A stretch of 64,000 bases of DNA from CAZOWW01 sp964583765 (GCA_964583765.1 CAZOWW010000006.1:1-64000); one strand, 5' to 3'; positions 35,089 through 44,606 are shown, counted from the first letter of the stretch. Program-made: numbers and translations. The notes: generated by a model not told the origin, from the letters alone.

Positions 35089-36026
35089 ACGGCCTGCTCG
35101 TCACCGCGGTGACCGCGACGGCCGGCGGGGTGGCGCTCCTGGTCCGTACACCTCCGCGGACGCCGCTCGCCGGCTCGACGCCTCCGCGGACGACGCTCCC
35201 CGGCTCTCCGGCTCCCGACCGCTCGTCGCGCCCCTTCCAGGGCCGCAGCGGTCTGCGACTCCCGGACCGGTGGCCTCGCGGTCACGAACCTCGGTGGGGC
35301 CGTGGCTCCTGGTGGAGCCGGGTACCTCGGTGGGGCCGTCGCAGGCGCTCGGGAACGGGCGCTCGGAGACCCGGTCGCACCGGCAGGGCCGAGGAACTCC
35401 GGGCAGTGGCGGAGCTGGCGGACCGCCTCGCCGCCGTGCTCCGGGCAGGGATCTCTCCCTCCCGGTCGTGGACTGCGCTCGCAGGACCACCGGGAGGACA
35501 GGCCCGGGTCGAGGCCCCGGCCCGGCCCCTGTCCTCGGGTACGAGGGGCACGCGGAGCCGGACCGGCCGGAACGACGCGGTGGGTGAGGTCGTGCAGCTC
35601 GTCGCCGCCGCGGTCGCAGCCGGTGCGGGGGAGGCCGAGGCGATCCGCGCAGCGGCGTCGCAGTCCCCGGCCCCAGGCGTCGGGCGATCGGTGGCCTGGC
35701 TCGGCGTGGCCTGGGAGGTCGGGGTGACGACCGGGGCGCCGCTGGCGGAGGTCCTGGACGGCTTCGCGACCGGCGCTCGGGCGTCGGCTTCTGCCCAGGA
35801 CGAACGCGAGGTGGCGCTCGCCGGTCCGCGAGCCACCGCCGCCGTGCTCACGCTGCTGCCGGTCGTGACCCTGGTCCTGGCCGGCGCACTCGGTGCCGAC
35901 CCGTTGCGGTTGCTGTTCGGCACGGTCGCGGGGCGGTTGTGCGCGCTCACGGGCGGCTCGGCGTGGCTGGCCGGACGGTGGTGGGTGCGACGGCTCGTCG
36001 CCTCGGCGGCGGAGGTTCCCGCGTGA
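35085..36026 (+). CDS. TadB-like membrane protein
   Basis: 313-residue type II secretion F-domain protein. An N-terminal helix (LLVTAVTATAGGVALLV) precedes about 75 Arg/Pro-rich residues with imperfect repeats (TPPRTPLAGS, TPPRTTLPGS; RWPRGHEPRWGRG). The F domain (ELRAVAELADRLAAVLRAGIS... AVAWLGVAWEVGVTTGAPLAEVL-type helices) and the C-terminal double helix with the GALGADPLRLLFGT turn follow. It forms the inner-membrane platform with TadC. GTG 35085 overlaps the cpaF stop. The Arg/Pro-rich insertion is unusual for the family. Confidence 0.85.
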   Translation: MNGLLVTAVTATAGGVALLVRTPPRTPLAGSTPPRTTLPGSPAPDRSSRPFQGRSGLRLPDRWPRGHEPRWGRGSWWSRVPRWGRRRRSGTGARRPGRTGRAEELRAVAELADRLAAVLRAGISPSRSWTALAGPPGGQARVEAPARPLSSGTRGTRSRTGRNDAVGEVVQLVAAAVAAGAGEAEAIRAAASQSPAPGVGRSVAWLGVAWEVGVTTGAPLAEVLDGFATGARASASAQDEREVALAGPRATAAVLTLLPVVTLVLAGALGADPLRLLFGTVAGRLCALTGGSAWLAGRWWVRRLVASAAEVPA

Positions 36027-36039
36027 ACGGCGTGCCGTC

Positions 36040-36684
36040 GTGAACTGGGTGTCCGCCCTGGCCGTGGCCCTCGCCCTGGCCACGGGGTCTCCGAGAACGC
36101 CACGGGAACGGCTGACCCGGCTGCAGGTGCCGGCGCGGGCCGGGAGCCCGCCCGCCGCAGGGAACAAGGCTCCTCGAGCGGCACGGAGCGAGGGCGGCCG
36201 CGGCGACCGGGGGCGGGGACGGCGCCCGTCCCGGCCGGCGGACGGTTTCCCGGACGCGCTGGCTCTGGACCTGATCGCGGCCGCGATGTCCGGCGGGGTC
36301 CCGGTGGACGCCGTGGTGTCCCGGGTGGCCTCGGCGGTGCGCACGGTGGATCCCGCGCGTGCGGACGAATGGGACCGGTGTGCGGCCTTCATGCGGGGCG
36401 CCGATCCCGCCGAGGGCTGGACGCCGGACTCTCGGGAGGTCACGACCCGGCGATTGGTGGAGGTGCTCCGCCTGGCGCAGGACACCGGGCTGGCGCCGTC
36501 CGGCCTGGTGCGCGGTGAAGCGATGCGTGCTCGTGAGCGGGAACGATTCGTGCTCGCCCGTCGGGCTCGTCGGCTGGAGGTTCTCCTGGTGCTGCCCACC
36601 GGACTCTGCCTGTTGCCCGCATTCGTGCTGCTCGGCGTGGTGCCGGTCGTGCTGTCGCTGTTCGCGGGCATCCCGCAGTTGTGA
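36040..36684 (+). CDS. TadC-like membrane protein
   Basis: 214-residue partner of TadB. A leading helix (VSALAVALALATG), a basic linker, an F-domain core (ALALDLIAAAMSGGVPVDAVVSRVA; TRRLVEVLRLAQDTGLAPSGL) and a terminal double helix (LEVLLVLPTGLCLLPAFVLLGVVPVVLSLF) are visible. GTG 36040 is chosen because it immediately precedes the hydrophobic start (VNWVSALAVA), 13 bases after the TadB stop; the ribosome site is weak. Confidence 0.85.
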   Translation: MNWVSALAVALALATGSPRTPRERLTRLQVPARAGSPPAAGNKAPRAARSEGGRGDRGRGRRPSRPADGFPDALALDLIAAAMSGGVPVDAVVSRVASAVRTVDPARADEWDRCAAFMRGADPAEGWTPDSREVTTRRLVEVLRLAQDTGLAPSGLVRGEAMRARERERFVLARRARRLEVLLVLPTGLCLLPAFVLLGVVPVVLSLFAGIPQL

Positions 36685-37060
36685 CCCGGCCCTGTTCGTG
36701 CTTGCCGATCTGCCGAGGCCTGGCCTGAGCCTGAGCCCGGTCGCCCTCGCCCACCGGTCGCTCCGGCGGCCGCTGACCTCGGTGCCCGCTCCCGTCCCGG
36801 CCGGGGCCGGCTGTCTCCCGTCCCTGCCGGAGCCGACTGTCGCGGCCTCAGCTCTTCCCGGCGTCGCGCAGATCCCAGGAGTCGGCTGTCCGGCTGTTCG
36901 TGCACAGGCGTGTTCCCTTGCACGGCTGTCCACAGCTCGGGCGCAGCCCCGGCGGAGCACGCCCGGCGACGCGAAGCTCGACGTGGTGATCGGCCCGCCG
37001 CGGCGGGCCACGGGCAAGGGCGAGGGCGGTCGTCGAACGATCGCCCGGTGGGGAGGAGCA
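36685..37060. other. Gap inside the Tad cluster
   Basis: 376 bases between tadC and the prepilin gene. It contains imperfect repeats of GCCGGCTGTC/GCCGACTGTCG-type words (36800-36900) and the prepilin ribosome site at the right end. No gene is recognised. It may hold an internal promoter for the prepilin. Confidence 0.5.
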
Positions 37061-37402
37061 ATGGCGACGAAGTCCACCGCGGCCGGGGCCGTGACGGTGG
37101 GGACCAGGGCGGAGGGTTCCGGACCGGCAGGGGCCGTGACGGCCGGGGTCAGGGTGCAACGGCCCACACCCGTAGCGACCCTGACGGTGAACAGCACGGC
37201 GGGTGGGCTCCCGAGGGAGGCGATCCGCACCATGCGCGCAGCATCGCGGTGGATGAACGACGCCGGCATGGCGACCGCGGAGTACGCGGTCGCCACCCTC
37301 GCCGCGTGTGGATTCGCGGGTGTGTTGGTCGTGCTCCTGCGCAGCGGAGAAGTGCGTTCACTGCTGCTGGGGATCATCAGGCGTGCCCTGGCGGGGCAGT
37401 GA
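37061..37402 (+). CDS. DUF4244 Flp-like prepilin
   Basis: 113-residue pilin-like protein (Rv3656c/DUF4244 type). After a hydrophilic 65-residue leader comes DAG-MATAEYAVATLAACGF, a type IV-like processing site with Gly at -1 and Glu at +5, followed by the hydrophobic pilin helix (AVATLAACGFAGVLVVLL) and a short tail. Flp pilins are assembled by the adjacent Tad genes after prepilin peptidase cleavage; no peptidase gene is in the window. GGAGGAG lies just upstream of the ATG. The leader is longer than in classical Flp prepilins. Confidence 0.87.
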   Translation: MATKSTAAGAVTVGTRAEGSGPAGAVTAGVRVQRPTPVATLTVNSTAGGLPREAIRTMRAASRWMNDAGMATAEYAVATLAACGFAGVLVVLLRSGEVRSLLLGIIRRALAGQ

Positions 37403-37821
37403 TCCGCGGTTGCGGGGGTCGGGCGACGCCGCAGGATCAGGCGGACCGGGCCCAAGGCGCGGTGTCCGCCGAGTTCGCGCTCGCGCTGCCGGCAGTGCTT
37501 CTCCTGCTCGCGGTGGTGCTCGCGATCGGGACGAGCGTCTCCGCGCAACTGCGGTGCGGCGACGCCGCTCGGGCGGGGGCCCGGTGGGCTGCCCGTGGTG
37601 AGACACCGGCCGCGGTGGCCGAGGTGGCGCACCAGCTCGCCCCCACCGGAGCAGTGGTCGCGGTGCGGACGAGCGGAGATCTGGTCAGCGTGTCGGTCCG
37701 GGCCCGGGTGCGTCTTGTGCCCTGGCTCGGGACCCATTCCGTGGAGGCACGAGCCGTCGCACGGCGGGAGCCGCCGGACTCCTGCGGGGAAGCCCTCACC
37801 GGGACGTGCTCCCATGGCTGA
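37399..37821 (+). CDS. TadE-like pseudopilin
   Basis: 140 residues. GAVSAEFALALPAVLLLLAVVLAIG is the TadE-type hydrophobic segment with the conserved Glu, followed by a beta-rich external part with two Cys near the end (DSCGEALTGTC), likely a disulfide. GTG 37399 overlaps the prepilin stop (GTGA). It corresponds to Rv3655c. Confidence 0.87.
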   Translation: MIRGCGGRATPQDQADRAQGAVSAEFALALPAVLLLLAVVLAIGTSVSAQLRCGDAARAGARWAARGETPAAVAEVAHQLAPTGAVVAVRTSGDLVSVSVRARVRLVPWLGTHSVEARAVARREPPDSCGEALTGTCSHG

Positions 37822-38482
37822 TCCTCGCCGTGAACAGGCCGCGCCGCGGGACAGCCGGCTGCGGGGGTGCTGCGGTCGTCCGTGGGTGCGCCGTGTTCCT
37901 TCGCCGGTGCGCTGGGGTCTTCCGCCGACCTGCCGGGGTCTTCCGCCGACCTGCCGGGGTCTCGCGGCGATATCGGGCGACGACGCCGTGCCACCGGGCG
38001 GGACCCCGGCGGACAGCGGGGCGGGCACGGTCCTGGTCCTGGGACTGGGCGCGGTGACGGTCACTCTGGCCTTGGTGCTGGGCGCGCTCGGCCTGGTCGT
38101 GCTGAATCGTCACCGTGCCACCGCGGCCGCCGATCTCGCGGCCCTCGCGGCGGCCGACCGCCGCGAATCGGCGGCAGGCGTGCCGGTGGCCCCGCCGTGC
38201 GAGCGGGCGCGCCTGGTCGCCGAGGCGAATCAGGTGGTCCTGGAGGGCTGCCGGGTCGCGCCCGACGGCAGTGTGACCGTGGCCGTCCTCGTTCGGGTCC
38301 GCTGGTCCGGGCAGCTGCTCGGCACGGTGCGGGTGCGCGCCCGGGCAGGCGATCCGTCGGTGCCGGCCCGTCCGGATCACCTCGGGGTCGGTCCCCTTCC
38401 CCTCTCCGGTGGCGGTGGTCCTGTTGCTCCCGGATCCGGGGTGTGGGCTCTTGCCGGACCGGCGGCTCGGGCGGGCCACCGG
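37814..38482 (+). CDS. TadE/TadG-like protein, Rv3654c type, without in-frame stop
   Basis: The recognisable part is DSGAGTVLVLGLGAVTVTLALVLGALGLVVLNRHRATAAADLAALAAA, the membrane segment of the Rv3654c family (TadG-like N-terminal region), followed by a Cys-containing domain to about 38350. The ATG overlaps the TadE stop by eight bases; an in-frame GTG at 37988 just before the conserved part is an alternative start. No stop follows in frame until 41084-41086, far inside the opposite-strand helicase gene. The end given here is where the helicase begins; a +1 change would end it at TAG 38520-38522. The region 37914-37962 is a 21-base repeat coding LPPTCRG copies. Confidence 0.65.
37914..37962. 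repeat. 21-base tandem repeat in the tad 3' gene
   Basis: Two full copies (37914-37934, 37935-37955) and a third partial of GGGGTCTTCCGCCGACCTGC-type units. Confidence 0.8.
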
Positions 38483-40996
38483 TCAGTCCGGCGTCGCATC
38501 CGCCAGGGTCGCTTCCAGGTAGGCGATTGCCCCCTGCCGGTCCAACGGTTGGTTACCGCGCCCGCACCGCGGCGACTGCACGCAACTGGGGCAGCCGTCC
38601 TGGCAGTCGCACTGTTCGATGACCTCCTTCGCGGCGCACAGCCACGTCGCGGCGGAGAGGAACCCCCGCTCGGCGAAGCCGGCGCCCCCGGGTTGCCCGT
38701 CGTGCACGAACACGGTCGGCAGGCCGGTGTCCGGGTGGGGGAACGACGAGGTGCCGTTCACGTCCCAGCGGTCACAGGTGGCGACCAGCGGCAACATGCC
38801 CAGGACGGCATGTTCCACGGCGTGAGCCGCGGCAGTGAGGGAGTCCGGGGCGACACCGTGCACGGACAGCGACTCCGGCGGCACGGTCCACCAGGTGGCG
38901 GTGGTCCGCAGGGTGCGTGGCGGCAGATCCAGCGGCTCGTGCCCCATCACCCTGCCGGTGCCGGTGTCCCGGCGCAGGAAGGAGACCACGCGGGTGGTGA
39001 CCTCGACGGTGCCCAGGCTCAACCGGACCGGGCCCCAGTCGTTGTGCAGCCGTTCCCGCAGGATCCGCACGTCCACGACGTCGCGGGCCTGGGTGCTCAC
39101 GTGGTCATCGGTGATCTCGACCAGTGCCACGTGCTGGTCCAGATCCAGTTCCTGCACGAGGAAGTGGCTGCCCTGGTGCAGGTACACAGCTCCCGGGTGG
39201 ACGACGTGGTCCGCGCGCGTGCCGTCCACGGTGCCGAAGAGACGCCCGGTGTCCGCCTCGACGATCCGGGTGGGTTCCCCGCCGGTGCCGCGCAGGTCCG
39301 CGAGGTCGGTGGCCTTGGCCTGCTGGGTCCAGAACCATCCGGCCGGTCGGTGCCGCAACACCCCCCGGCGGGTGAGGGTGCCCAACAGGTCCTCGGCGGT
39401 GGGGCCGAACAGCGACAGGTCGTCCAGCCGCAGGGGAAGCTCGGCCGCGGCCGCACACAGGTGTGGGGCGAGCACGTAGGGGTTGTCCGGGTCCAGCACG
39501 GTCGCCTCGGGTGGCTGCCCGAAGATCGCCTCGGGATGGTTGACGAGGTAGGTGTCCAACGGATCGTCCCGGGCGATGAGCACTGCGAGGGCATCCGTGC
39601 CGCGGCGTCCGGCCCGTCCGGCCTGTTGCCACAGGGAACTCCGGCGGCCCGGCCATCCGCAGATGAGCACGGCATCCAGCCCGGTGACGTCCACGCCGAG
39701 CTCGAGCGCGTTGGTGCTGGCGAGTCCGAGGATCGCCCCTTCCCGGACCGCTTTCTCCAGGGCACGTCGGTCCTCGGGCAGATATCCACCCCGGTAGCTG
39801 GCGACCCGCTCGGCGAGTTCCGGGGTCGACTCCGCCAGGGCACGCCGGGCGGTGACCGCGACGATCTCGGCGCCGCGTCGGGAGGGGACGAACGCGAGGG
39901 TCTGGGAGCCGCTCCGGACCAGGTCGGCGAGCAGTTCTGCGGTCTCGGTGAGCGCGGAACGACGTGCGCCGTCACCTTCGCCCCCGGACGCGTTGGGCGG
40001 TTCTTCGGCTCGCTCCGGCCCGTCCACTCGCTCCGGCCCCTCGCCCGGTTCCGGCTCGTCGATCAGCTCGGGTCTGTCGGCCCGCTCCGGCCGGTCCGCG
40101 CGGGGACCCTCCCATGGCGGCCGCTGCGGCAACAGAGGAGGCTCCCAGAGCAGGAAGGAGGTGCGACCCCGCGGCGAGAAATCCTCCGCGACCACGGCGA
40201 CGTCGAGTTCCGTCAATCGCCGGGCCGTGGACGCTGGCTCCGCCGTGGTCGCCGAGGCGAGGACGAACGTCGGCCGGCTCCCGTGGCTGTCGGCGATCCT
40301 GCGCAGTCGTCGGATCACCGCGGCGACATGCGATCCGAATACCCCGCGGTAGGCGTGGCATTCGTCGATCACCACGAATCGCAACCCCCGCAGGAAACGA
40401 CTCCACCGCACGTGACCGGGGAGGAGAACGTGATGGAGCATGTCGGGATTGGTGAGGAGCAGATTCGCGTGCTCGCGGATCCACCGGCGTTCCTCACCCG
40501 GTGTGTCACCGTCGAAGGTGGCCGCCCGCACCCCTGGAAGCGCGAGTCGGTCGATGCCCTGTGCCTGGTCCCCGGCAAGCGCCTTCGTGGGGGCGAGGTA
40601 GAGCGCGGTGGCCGGGTAGCGGGGGCCTTCACCCGGGCCTGGGAGCCGTCGAAGGCCCAGCGAGGCCGCAGCGCCCTGTCGCAAAGCTGTCAATACGGGC
40701 AGTTGATAGCCGAGGGACTTCCCGGAGGCCGTGCCGGTGGTGAGAATCACGTGTTGGCTGCGCCACGCGAGTTCGGCGGTCTCCGCCTGATGTGCCCACG
40801 GCAGGGGAATCCCCGCGCGGCGGAGCGCCGAGACCAGTTCCGTGTCCACCCATCCGGGCCACGGCGCGGTGGTGCCGGGGCGGGCCGGGATCTCACGGAC
40901 ATGCCGGAGCCGGTCCTGCCGGTCCCGGGCCGTGAGCAGGGCGATCCCGTCGGCCGGTGGAGCGGTGGTCAGGTCGAGTTCCACCTTCGCAAGCAT
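38483..40996 (-). CDS. DEAD/DEAH-box helicase with DUF1998 domain (MrfA-like)
   Basis: 837-residue SF2 helicase, the Rv3649 counterpart. Motifs: Walker A region TTGTASGKSLGYQ, motif II VVIDECHAY, motif III LASATTAEP and motif VI QQAGRAGRRG. The C-terminal DUF1998 domain ends with the four-Cys cluster CDCQDGCPSCVQSPRCG. Homologs in this group (B. subtilis MrfA) repair mitomycin damage by 3'-5' translocation. A hydrophilic insertion (ADRPERADRPELIDEPEPGE and following) between the two RecA domains is made of degenerate RPE/GPER repeats. ATG 40996 precedes the conserved start. It is convergent with the Tad cluster and divergent from bldG. Confidence 0.92.
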   Translation of the reverse strand: MLAKVELDLTTAPPADGIALLTARDRQDRLRHVREIPARPGTTAPWPGWVDTELVSALRRAGIPLPWAHQAETAELAWRSQHVILTTGTASGKSLGYQLPVLTALRQGAAASLGLRRLPGPGEGPRYPATALYLAPTKALAGDQAQGIDRLALPGVRAATFDGDTPGEERRWIREHANLLLTNPDMLHHVLLPGHVRWSRFLRGLRFVVIDECHAYRGVFGSHVAAVIRRLRRIADSHGSRPTFVLASATTAEPASTARRLTELDVAVVAEDFSPRGRTSFLLWEPPLLPQRPPWEGPRADRPERADRPELIDEPEPGEGPERVDGPERAEEPPNASGGEGDGARRSALTETAELLADLVRSGSQTLAFVPSRRGAEIVAVTARRALAESTPELAERVASYRGGYLPEDRRALEKAVREGAILGLASTNALELGVDVTGLDAVLICGWPGRRSSLWQQAGRAGRRGTDALAVLIARDDPLDTYLVNHPEAIFGQPPEATVLDPDNPYVLAPHLCAAAAELPLRLDDLSLFGPTAEDLLGTLTRRGVLRHRPAGWFWTQQAKATDLADLRGTGGEPTRIVEADTGRLFGTVDGTRADHVVHPGAVYLHQGSHFLVQELDLDQHVALVEITDDHVSTQARDVVDVRILRERLHNDWGPVRLSLGTVEVTTRVVSFLRRDTGTGRVMGHEPLDLPPRTLRTTATWWTVPPESLSVHGVAPDSLTAAAHAVEHAVLGMLPLVATCDRWDVNGTSSFPHPDTGLPTVFVHDGQPGGAGFAERGFLSAATWLCAAKEVIEQCDCQDGCPSCVQSPRCGRGNQPLDRQGAIAYLEATLADATPD

Positions 40997-41133
40997 GGCA
41001 GCGCGCGCCCCGGAATCCGGAAGGCTCGCGAGGCGGACGGCGTGGCTTGCCGAAACGGGTGGGTCGGACGGCAGAGGAGTGGTTGAATGCCGATTGGCCC
41101 GATGTGGTGTGAACCCTGGTTCTGGGAGGGGAC

Positions 41134-41499
41134 GTGGAGCTCACGGTGACCAGTCGCCAGGAAGGCGTCCGCACGGTCATCACCGTCAACGGTGAGATCG
41201 ACGTCTACACTGCGCCCAGCCTGCGAGAACGCTTCAACGAGCTCGTGGCCGGAGGCAACTACGACCTCGTCGTGGACATGGCGGGCGTCGAGTTCCTCGA
41301 CTCCACCGGGTTGGGTGTCCTGGTGGGAGGGCTGAAGCGGGTCCGGTCCCACGAGGGCACGCTCCGGCTCGTCTGTGCCCAGGAGAAGATCCTGAAGGTC
41401 TTCCGGATCACCGGTCTGACGAAGGTCTTCCCCATCTACGCCACGCTCGAGGATGCGCTGGCCGACCGGTCGGTGATCTCGGACGACACCGGGATCTAG
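41134..41499 (+). CDS. bldG: BldG-like anti-sigma factor antagonist
   Basis: 121-residue STAS-domain protein. VNGEIDVYTAPSLRERF and the phosphorylatable Ser in VEFLDSTGLGVLVGG are typical. The synteny (helicase on one side, H+-pyrophosphatase on the other, anti-sigma kinase next) is that of Streptomyces bldG, which controls development and stress sigma factors through phosphorylation. The GTG start has GGGAGGGGAC upstream. It lies 26 bases before the putative partner kinase. Confidence 0.92.
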   Translation: MELTVTSRQEGVRTVITVNGEIDVYTAPSLRERFNELVAGGNYDLVVDMAGVEFLDSTGLGVLVGGLKRVRSHEGTLRLVCAQEKILKVFRITGLTKVFPIYATLEDALADRSVISDDTGI

Positions 41500-41525
41500 A
41501 GCCGGAACCCGGGTGAGTGGGAGGC

Positions 41526-41897
41526 ATGGGGATCGTCGCGTTGCGCTTCCGGCCTGCGCCGGAGCACGTGCGGACTGCTCGCCTGGTCGCGGTCGCGGTC
41601 GCCCGGCGTGCCGGTCTGGACGAGGAACGCCTCGATGAGGTGAGGTTGGCGGTCGGGGAGGTATGTGCCCGGGCCGTGCGACGGTGCGAGGCCTCCGGAG
41701 TCACCAGCGGAGTGCTGGTGGAGCTGGACGACGGGCAACCCTGCCTCCGTGTGCAGGTGACCGACCATGCGGCCGGGAGGTTGGAAGACGAGGAACCGGT
41801 GGCGCTCGCGCTCGTGCGAGGCCTGGCCGACGACGTCGTGGTGGTGGACGGCCCTGGCGGACAGGGTGGCGTGCTGCGGATGAGCTGGGCTCGCTGA
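41526..41897 (+). CDS. HATPase_c_2-type anti-sigma factor (BldG partner)
   Basis: 123 residues with the RsbW-like/HATPase fold. The N-box region is DEERLDEVRLAVGEVCARAV, followed by VQVTDHAAG and a C-terminal GVLRMSWA. The Asn of the canonical N-box is not seen, so kinase activity is doubtful. By position it matches the SCO3548-type anti-sigma factor that BldG antagonises. ATG 41526 and GTG 41517 are both in frame; GGGAGG sits between them and serves the ATG best. Confidence 0.82.
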   Translation: MGIVALRFRPAPEHVRTARLVAVAVARRAGLDEERLDEVRLAVGEVCARAVRRCEASGVTSGVLVELDDGQPCLRVQVTDHAAGRLEDEEPVALALVRGLADDVVVVDGPGGQGGVLRMSWAR

Positions 41898-41971
41898 CCC
41901 GAGGTGCTGCCCGGGCATGCGCGCCCTGCCCGGGAGTCCGGGGTGGCGTGGGGCATGGGACGGCGTCCCCG

Positions 41972-41977
41972 TAGACT
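41972..41977 (+). promoter_or_regulatory. -10-like box of the pyrophosphatase gene
   Basis: TAGACT 123 bases before the ATG. It implies a 5' leader of about 110 bases ending in GAGGAGGACGG. Confidence 0.35.
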
Positions 41978-42099
41978 CCGCCGCATCCGGTCCCCCGGCT
42001 GCTGAGCCAGCCGCACGGTGAACCACCGCAAGCCCGTGTTGCCAACGTGCGGCAGGTGGCCGGTGGCTTCGGCCATTCAGATCGTGTCGAGGAGGACGG

Positions 42100-44529
42100 A
42101 TGAACGGCAGTTTCGTTGCCGACGCAGCGAGCACCGGGGGGGTGACCCTCGCCGGAAAGAACTTGACGCTCGTCATCATTGTCGCGGCCATCGCTGCAGC
42201 TGCCCTCGTGGTGGCAGTCATCCTGCGCAAGCAGGTGCTGGCTGCCGACGAGGGCACCGAGAAGATGCAGGAGATCGCGCACGCGGTTCAAGAAGGTGCG
42301 GCTGCCTACCTCAAGCGGCAGTTCACGACCCTGTCCGGGTTCGCGGTCGTCGTTTTCGGGCTGCTGTTCCTGCTGCCCGCGGACACCTGGCAGATCCGGG
42401 TCGGGCGGAGCGGCTTCTTCGTCGTCGGCGCCCTGTTCTCCGCCGCGATCGGCTACCTGGGCATGAACCTGGCTGTCAAGGCGAACGTCCGGGTCGCCTC
42501 GGCCGCTCGCCGCGAGGACGGCCGCATGGTCGGTATGCGCATCGCCTTCCGCACCGGTGGTGTGGTCGGCATGTCCACGGTGGGCCTCGGCCTGCTGGGC
42601 GCCTCGATCGTGGTCATCTCCTTCAAGGGTGACGCCCCGGTCGTGCTGGAGGGCTTCGGTTTCGGTGCGGCCCTGCTCGCCATGTTCATGAGGGTCGGCG
42701 GTGGCATCTTCACCAAGGCCGCGGACGTGGGCGCGGACCTGGTCGGCAAGGTCGAGAAGAACATCCCCGAGGACGACCCGCGCAACGCGGCGACGATCGC
42801 CGACAACGTGGGTGACAACGTCGGTGACTGCGCCGGTATGGCGGCCGACCTGTTCGAGTCCTACGCGGTGACCTTGGTCGCGGCCCTGATCCTGGGCAAG
42901 ACTGCCTTCGGCAACGCCGGCCTCGTCTTCCCGCTGCTGATCCCGGCCGTCGGTGCGATCACCGCCGTGCTGGGCATCTTCACCACCCGGGCCCGCGCCG
43001 GCGAGAACGGCCTGCGGGCGATCAACCGGGGCTTCTTCATCTCGGCCGGGATCGCGGCCGTGCTGTCCCTGGCCACGGCCTGGTTCTACCTGCCGGACTC
43101 GTTCTCGAAGCTGACCGGTGCCGAGGGTGAGATCCTCACGCTCGCCGGCAACCCGCGGTGGACGGCCTTCTTCGCGGTGGCCTTCGGCATCGTGCTCGCG
43201 GCGGTCATCCTCTGGCTGACCGGCTACTTCACGGGCACCGAGCACAAGCCCACCAAGGACGTCGCCGCCACCTCGCGCACCGGCGCGGCCACGGTCGTCC
43301 TGTCCGGCATCGGTGTCGGCCTTGAGTCCGCCGTGTACACCGCGGTGATCATCGCCGGCGTGGTCTACGGCACCTACGTGCTGGGCGGCCCGTCGTCGTC
43401 GCTGTCGCTGTTCTTCGTGGCGCTGGCCGGCTGCGGTCTGCTCACCACGGTCGGCGTGATCGTGGCCATGGACACCTTCGGCCCGGTCAGCGACAACGCC
43501 CAGGGCATCGCTGAGATGTCCGGTGACGTGGACGGCGAGGGCGCACAGATCCTCACCGAGCTGGACGCGGTGGGCAACACCACCAAGGCCATCACCAAGG
43601 GCATCGCGATCGCCACGGCCGTGCTCGCCGCCACGGCGCTGTTCGGCTCGTACTCCGAGGCCGTGCAGACCGCCTACGCCAAGGCCCTCGCGGGTATGGG
43701 CGCGGACTTCAAGCCTTCGACGTCCGATCTCAAGTCGTTCGTGACCACCATCGTCACCCCGAACACCCTCGTCGGCCTGATCCTGGGTGCGGCGGTCGTG
43801 TTCATGTTCTCCGGTCTGGCGATCAACGCCGTCACCCGGGCCGCCGGCGCCATCGTCTTCGAGGTGCGTCGCCAGTTCCGTGAGATCCCCGGCATCTGGG
43901 ACGGTTCGGAGAAGCCCGAGTACGCCAAGGTCGTGGACATCTGCACGCGTGACTCGCTGCGTGAGCTGGCCACACCCGGTCTCATGGCGGGTCTGGCCCC
44001 GATCGTGGTCGGGTTCGGCCTCGGCATCGGTGCCCTGGCCGGGTTCCTGGCCGGCGCGATCGGCACCGGCGTCATGATGGCGGTGTTCCTGGCCAACGCA
44101 GGTGGGGCCTGGGACAACGCCAAGAAGCTGGTCGAGGACGGCGCCCACGGTGGCAAGAACTCTCCGGCGCACGCCGCGACCATCATCGGTGACACCGTGG
44201 GTGACCCCTTCAAGGACACCGCGGGCCCGGCCATCAACCCCCTGATCAAGGTCATGAACCTGGTCGCGGTGCTGATCGCTCCGGCGGTCGTCAAGTACTC
44301 CTTCGGCCACGACTCGAGCTCGCCGATCCGTTACGGCATCGCCGCGGTTGCTGCCATCGGCATCGTGACGGTCGTCGCCCTGTCGAAGGGTCGGCCGATC
44401 TCGTTCGAGGGCAGCGACGAGGAGAGCGAGGATGCCCCGGCGGAGTCCGACGAGGGCGAGCTCGTTGCGGTGGGTACCCCGGCCGAGTCGGCCACGGGTG
44501 CCGCCGAGGGGACTCCCGCGGCTGACTGA
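42100..44529 (+). CDS. hppA: K+-independent H+-translocating pyrophosphatase
   Basis: 809-residue membrane pyrophosphatase that couples PPi hydrolysis to H+ pumping. About 16 hydrophobic helices are present. The substrate-binding GGIFTKAADVGADLVGK, DDPRNAATIADNVGDNVGD and IGDTVGDPFKDTAGP blocks are intact. The residue pair in GNTTKAITKG (Lys, then Thr three positions later) is that of K+-independent enzymes. An acidic, Ala/Glu-rich tail (SDEESEDAPAESDEG) follows the last helix. A strong ribosome site (GAGGAGGACGG) precedes the ATG. A terminator hairpin follows at 44607. Confidence 0.96.
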   Translation: MNGSFVADAASTGGVTLAGKNLTLVIIVAAIAAAALVVAVILRKQVLAADEGTEKMQEIAHAVQEGAAAYLKRQFTTLSGFAVVVFGLLFLLPADTWQIRVGRSGFFVVGALFSAAIGYLGMNLAVKANVRVASAARREDGRMVGMRIAFRTGGVVGMSTVGLGLLGASIVVISFKGDAPVVLEGFGFGAALLAMFMRVGGGIFTKAADVGADLVGKVEKNIPEDDPRNAATIADNVGDNVGDCAGMAADLFESYAVTLVAALILGKTAFGNAGLVFPLLIPAVGAITAVLGIFTTRARAGENGLRAINRGFFISAGIAAVLSLATAWFYLPDSFSKLTGAEGEILTLAGNPRWTAFFAVAFGIVLAAVILWLTGYFTGTEHKPTKDVAATSRTGAATVVLSGIGVGLESAVYTAVIIAGVVYGTYVLGGPSSSLSLFFVALAGCGLLTTVGVIVAMDTFGPVSDNAQGIAEMSGDVDGEGAQILTELDAVGNTTKAITKGIAIATAVLAATALFGSYSEAVQTAYAKALAGMGADFKPSTSDLKSFVTTIVTPNTLVGLILGAAVVFMFSGLAINAVTRAAGAIVFEVRRQFREIPGIWDGSEKPEYAKVVDICTRDSLRELATPGLMAGLAPIVVGFGLGIGALAGFLAGAIGTGVMMAVFLANAGGAWDNAKKLVEDGAHGGKNSPAHAATIIGDTVGDPFKDTAGPAINPLIKVMNLVAVLIAPAVVKYSFGHDSSSPIRYGIAAVAAIGIVTVVALSKGRPISFEGSDEESEDAPAESDEGELVAVGTPAESATGAAEGTPAAD

Positions 44530-44606
44530 ACACCTTCCGCTCAGGCATCGAATGATCCTTCCGATGCCTTCCGGTGAGATCACCTGACCTCACCGGTGTG
44601 GACAGC

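Noticed and set aside
37595..41086. 1163-residue plus-strand open frame
   Set aside because: Most of it is antisense to the helicase and reads as His/Gly/Arg-rich shadow sequence; only the first part is a real Tad gene.
41701..44583. 960-residue minus-strand open frame
   Set aside because: Antisense to the pyrophosphatase gene, which has every family motif.
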